A stretch of DNA of 64,000 bases from Combretum micranthum. Lineage: Eukaryota > Streptophyta > Magnoliopsida > Myrtales > Combretaceae. The position numbers and the translations under genes were made by a program. The first letter of the stretch is position 1; each line of letters begins with the position of its first letter. Of the stretch, positions 61,068-64,000 are shown piece after piece. The stretch spans positions 248,001-312,000 of the forward strand of contig JAMXBD010001588.1 of assembly GCA_024138025.1 (NCBI GenBank), read 5' to 3'. Below the pieces are notes generated by a model that was not told where the DNA came from, ran no database searches, and saw only the letters and a program-made list of their open reading frames with translations.

Positions 61068-62699
61068 ATTCAAGTTGAGAGGAGAGCAATGGACATCATT
61101 TCTTTATGTTTGTTGTTACACTTTTTTTAATTTTTAATTTTTTTTTCAATCTGGTGCTAAAAGTTGGCAAGCACTATCAGATATCTAAATTTAGGGTCAC
61201 GGTCAAAGTGATTCTCCTAGTTAAAAGTGATTCTCATAGTTTGGCATTGCATCTATGCCTTTTCCTCGATCAGATCAATATTCTCTATTTTGATGATAGT
61301 GAAAAAGCCTTTTCAAGTTACCTGATCCCCTACAACTAGGAATTAAAAGGTGCTTTAAATTATCATTGTGGTTTGGACTAGATTACTTTTCTATGATGGC
61401 ATAATTATGAAAAGAATCCGAAAACTTAATGGTATTTTACTATAGCTTTGTTAGAAAGTTTGCCCACTTTATATATATTTTCTAATTTAACTATTATTTT
61501 TATGATGTGTTTATAGTTTCTTTAAAATTTATGAAAATATAAAAATGTGTTAAAAAAATTCAAAGAATAGTTGCTCTTTTTTTTTTTTTTCCCTATGAAG
61601 ATTACAATTCTTTATTTGACATAATTTTATGAAATACTTATTCTACCATGCAAAGACAAATATTGCAATGGAAGTTTTGTAGTCTACTAGTATTATCCTT
61701 AATCTCTCGTTAATTAAAAAATACAAATAAAATAGACATCTACATTTTTAGGAAAAAAAAAATAATATAATTAATTTTTTAAAAATTATAAAAGTGCTAC
61801 TAAGATAAAAATAACCCTAGTTTTATGTAAGTTGAACTCGTATTTTGAAAGAATGAGATCACAAGTGGACAATCTTATCTCTTTAAGAGACGATGTCAAT
61901 ATAATTTACACTCATTTGGCTTTTTCAAAAGATAAAGTCAAACGTGGCGTCCGTCAGACTCATGATACTTTTTTCCGAGTGAAGAAAGCCTAGAGAGAAG
62001 CGGCATGTGGGTAAAACTCGAGCTAGAGAGAAAAAAAAATTCATGAATAATTTAAGAGATTAGTTTATATGGATCATTAGATCCTCCCTAAATAGATTCC
62101 TCATACCACTATTTATACATGTATGATATGGAACTCAAATGGCAAGTTTCGAAATTGGTCGAAGATCTCTTCTTGCGTTCATTCATAATTGTATCCGAGT
62201 GGATGATATTGATGCCATTTCCTTCGCAATCTCTCCAAACACATCAAAAATCTCTTGTGAAAAAAGGAAACCCAGTACATATTATTATCTTTTACATCTT
62301 GGGTTGACGTCAAATGCGATTAAAATTGCCTGGATTGTGCTTTATTTTTTATATATAATCATGATCGATATATTATTTCGTCCAATTCTTAGAGACTATT
62401 TTGATGCCTTTTCTTTCAATCTTTGGATTAGATTCGATGTTAAATACCCTCTTTAATGCGTCGACAATCAATTTGTACCATTATTTGCTTGAAATGAGTA
62501 GAAAAAATGAGTTGAAATCGGAATAAAAATATGCAGTTCATCACCGCACACGCTTAGATCCACGGAGAAGAAGTCACGTGCTACACACACGACATGGGCC
62601 TCATGTGTTGCATCCAATAAAATACAAAGGCAACCAGTAATTTCCTTAATACTTATTTCCGGACGAAGAAATCAGAGAAGCAAATTGTGAGTTTTCATG
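61068..62699. other. Intergenic, no gene seen
   Basis: The phrase GTGATTCTCCTAGTTAAAAGTGATTCTCATAG at 61,208-61,240 contains a 20-base tandem duplication. 61,870-61,945 shares TCTTATCTCTT and AAAAGATAAA words with the hairpin at 62,712. The 105-codon plus frame at 62,139-62,456 has no recognisable family. Confidence 0.4.
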
Positions 62700-62711
62700 C
62701 CTCGTTCCTTT

Positions 62712-62794
62712 AAAAGATGAAATCAGTATAGATTATATACATTTCATCTTTTGGAGAGATAAGACGAGATGATTCATTTATGGTCTTATCTCTT
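62712..62794. repeat. Two adjacent perfect/near-perfect hairpins
   Basis: Stem one pairs AAAAGATGAAAT (62,712-62,723) with ATTTCATCTTTT (62,741-62,752), 12 of 12. Stem two pairs GAGAGATAAGAC (62,754-62,765) with GTCTTATCTCTT (62,783-62,794), 11 of 12. Both loops are 17 bases long. It may be the core of a small foldback element. Confidence 0.7.
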
Positions 62795-62809
62795 AAAAAG
62801 ATAAAATTG

Positions 62810-64000
62810 ACTTACTTAAAACTGTTATTACTTTTATCTTAGTGATATTTTTATAATATTTTTTTAGATTAATAATATTAATTTCCTTTTCTTTACATTT
62901 TTCAAGGATGGTTGAATATTTTATAGAAATAAAAAAACAAGTATAGGAAATCTTTCTATTCACGGGCTTTTTTACTCTTCTATCCCATTTTCCTCCCATA
63001 ACCATCTCCATTCCCATCTACCTAGCGGAAAAATATTGGATGGGCCTTACACGTCACATGTATGTACAGGTGAGATGTAACTACCAATTATATACTAACA
63101 CATGAATAATATAGTAGGTGGTTTTCCAAATAAACACTATCCACATGTCTATATATTAAAATACCATTAGGAGTTACACACTAGGTGTGTATTACTCGTG
63201 ACGTGTAATACTTACTGAATCTTTTCTCCCAACCAGCCACATAGCAAAGCAATCACCTCGATCTGCACAATCTCATACCCTCTTCAACGTGCCATTTGGG
63301 TATATTCGTTATTTTGTTAATTAATTAATTAATTAATTATTTATTTATTTATTTTAACGATTTCCCATTTTTAAGTAGATTTTACTATAAGAATACTAGT
63401 CTTATTCTGCAATGAAAAGTTGATAACATAAGTTATACTTTTAGAAATAGAATAAGTGATAATAATTTTTATGATAAAAATTTATATTTAAAAATAAGAA
63501 ATTTATCTCTAAATCACAGTTTTCTATTAGTATTTTTTTTAATAATTATGAATACTCTTTTTTTAGTTTTATAAATGTGACCTCTTAATTTTTGAGTCCA
63601 TGATTTCATCTTTTTAGTTGATCTCCCGCTATTGTAATTGTCTTATTTTATTAAAGACTTATATGGTTGTTTTCTGGAAAAAGAAGAAAGAAAAAAAAAG
63701 GTACACTCACTAGTCACTATCGCTTTTCCCGTTGAGGCTGTCGGAAGTTTTTCGATATGGCTGTTTATATCATAAAAGGTCTTTAAAAAACGCTAATTTC
63801 CTTAATCAGGTGTTAAAAAATCACTAATGTTATCATTCATATTTTGAACAAATGCTCTTATACGCTTGCTAGCAAAATCACTTTTCATTTTATTGAAAGG
63901 ACTTTTAATTAGTTGAGGATCTTTACAAGCATATTCCTTTTTTAAAAAAATTATATTCTTGGTTTTCTTATCTTATGAAGCACCAAAAAAAAAAAAAAAA
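62810..64000. other. Intergenic to window end, no gene seen
   Basis: AT-rich, with a (TTAA)n-like run at 63,317-63,355. The window ends in an A run of about 16 bases (63,985-64,000), whose origin cannot be judged because it is cut by the edge. Confidence 0.45.

Noticed and set aside
62139..62456. 105-codon plus-strand frame as a gene
   Set aside because: No recognisable family, no start context, and a second frame of similar length overlaps it, as expected by chance.

Overview
The window looks like nuclear DNA of a dicot-like flowering plant: very AT-rich, almost no long open frames, one intron-containing host gene, and a dense layer of plant-type transposons (Ty3/Gypsy Athila/Tat-like, hAT, PIF/Harbinger, Mutator-type foldbacks, SINEs). 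The species cannot be named from the sequence.

The only host gene I can support lies on the minus strand at 48,151-44,163. It encodes a universal-stress-protein (USP) domain joined to a receptor-like cytoplasmic Ser/Thr kinase, in ten exons with mostly GT-AG introns. Exons 1-3 and 5-8 are in perfect phase and keep every kinase hallmark. Exon 4, exon 9 and exon 10 carry 1-2 base insertions or deletions that break the frame. Either this is a very young pseudogene or the assembly carries indel errors there; the sequence alone cannot separate the two.

Layout. 1-3.4 kb: LTR-like retroelement debris. 3.4-7.5 kb: degenerate PIF/Harbinger element (transposase plus Myb-like accessory ORF, both minus) with a small Mutator-type MITE inserted between the ORFs. 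8.4-9.0 kb: decayed 'putative plant transposon' ORF. About 9.8-14.6 kb: dead hAT element. 14.6-22.2 kb: Gypsy LTR, ORF1-like and gag fragments, with another Mutator-type MITE. 23.4-24.4 kb: GCCGGTG-rich repeat split by a hAT MITE. 26.3-33.5 kb: Gypsy gag, primer binding site, two tandem LTRs, polypurine tract and a second transposon-ORF copy. 33.5-43.5 kb: intergenic DNA with a SINE, a long-inverted-repeat element with a nested Tourist-like MITE, and a second hAT MITE. 43.5-48.5 kb: the kinase gene. 48.5-64 kb: intergenic DNA with MITEs, a SINE, a minisatellite, LTR-like pieces and a third hAT MITE.

No tRNA, rRNA, CRISPR or operon structure was seen, as expected for plant nuclear DNA. The most informative signals are nested insertions with intact target-site duplications (TSDs), which give an order of events, and the indel mosaic in the kinase gene. 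I did not find convincing evidence for a new biological system.
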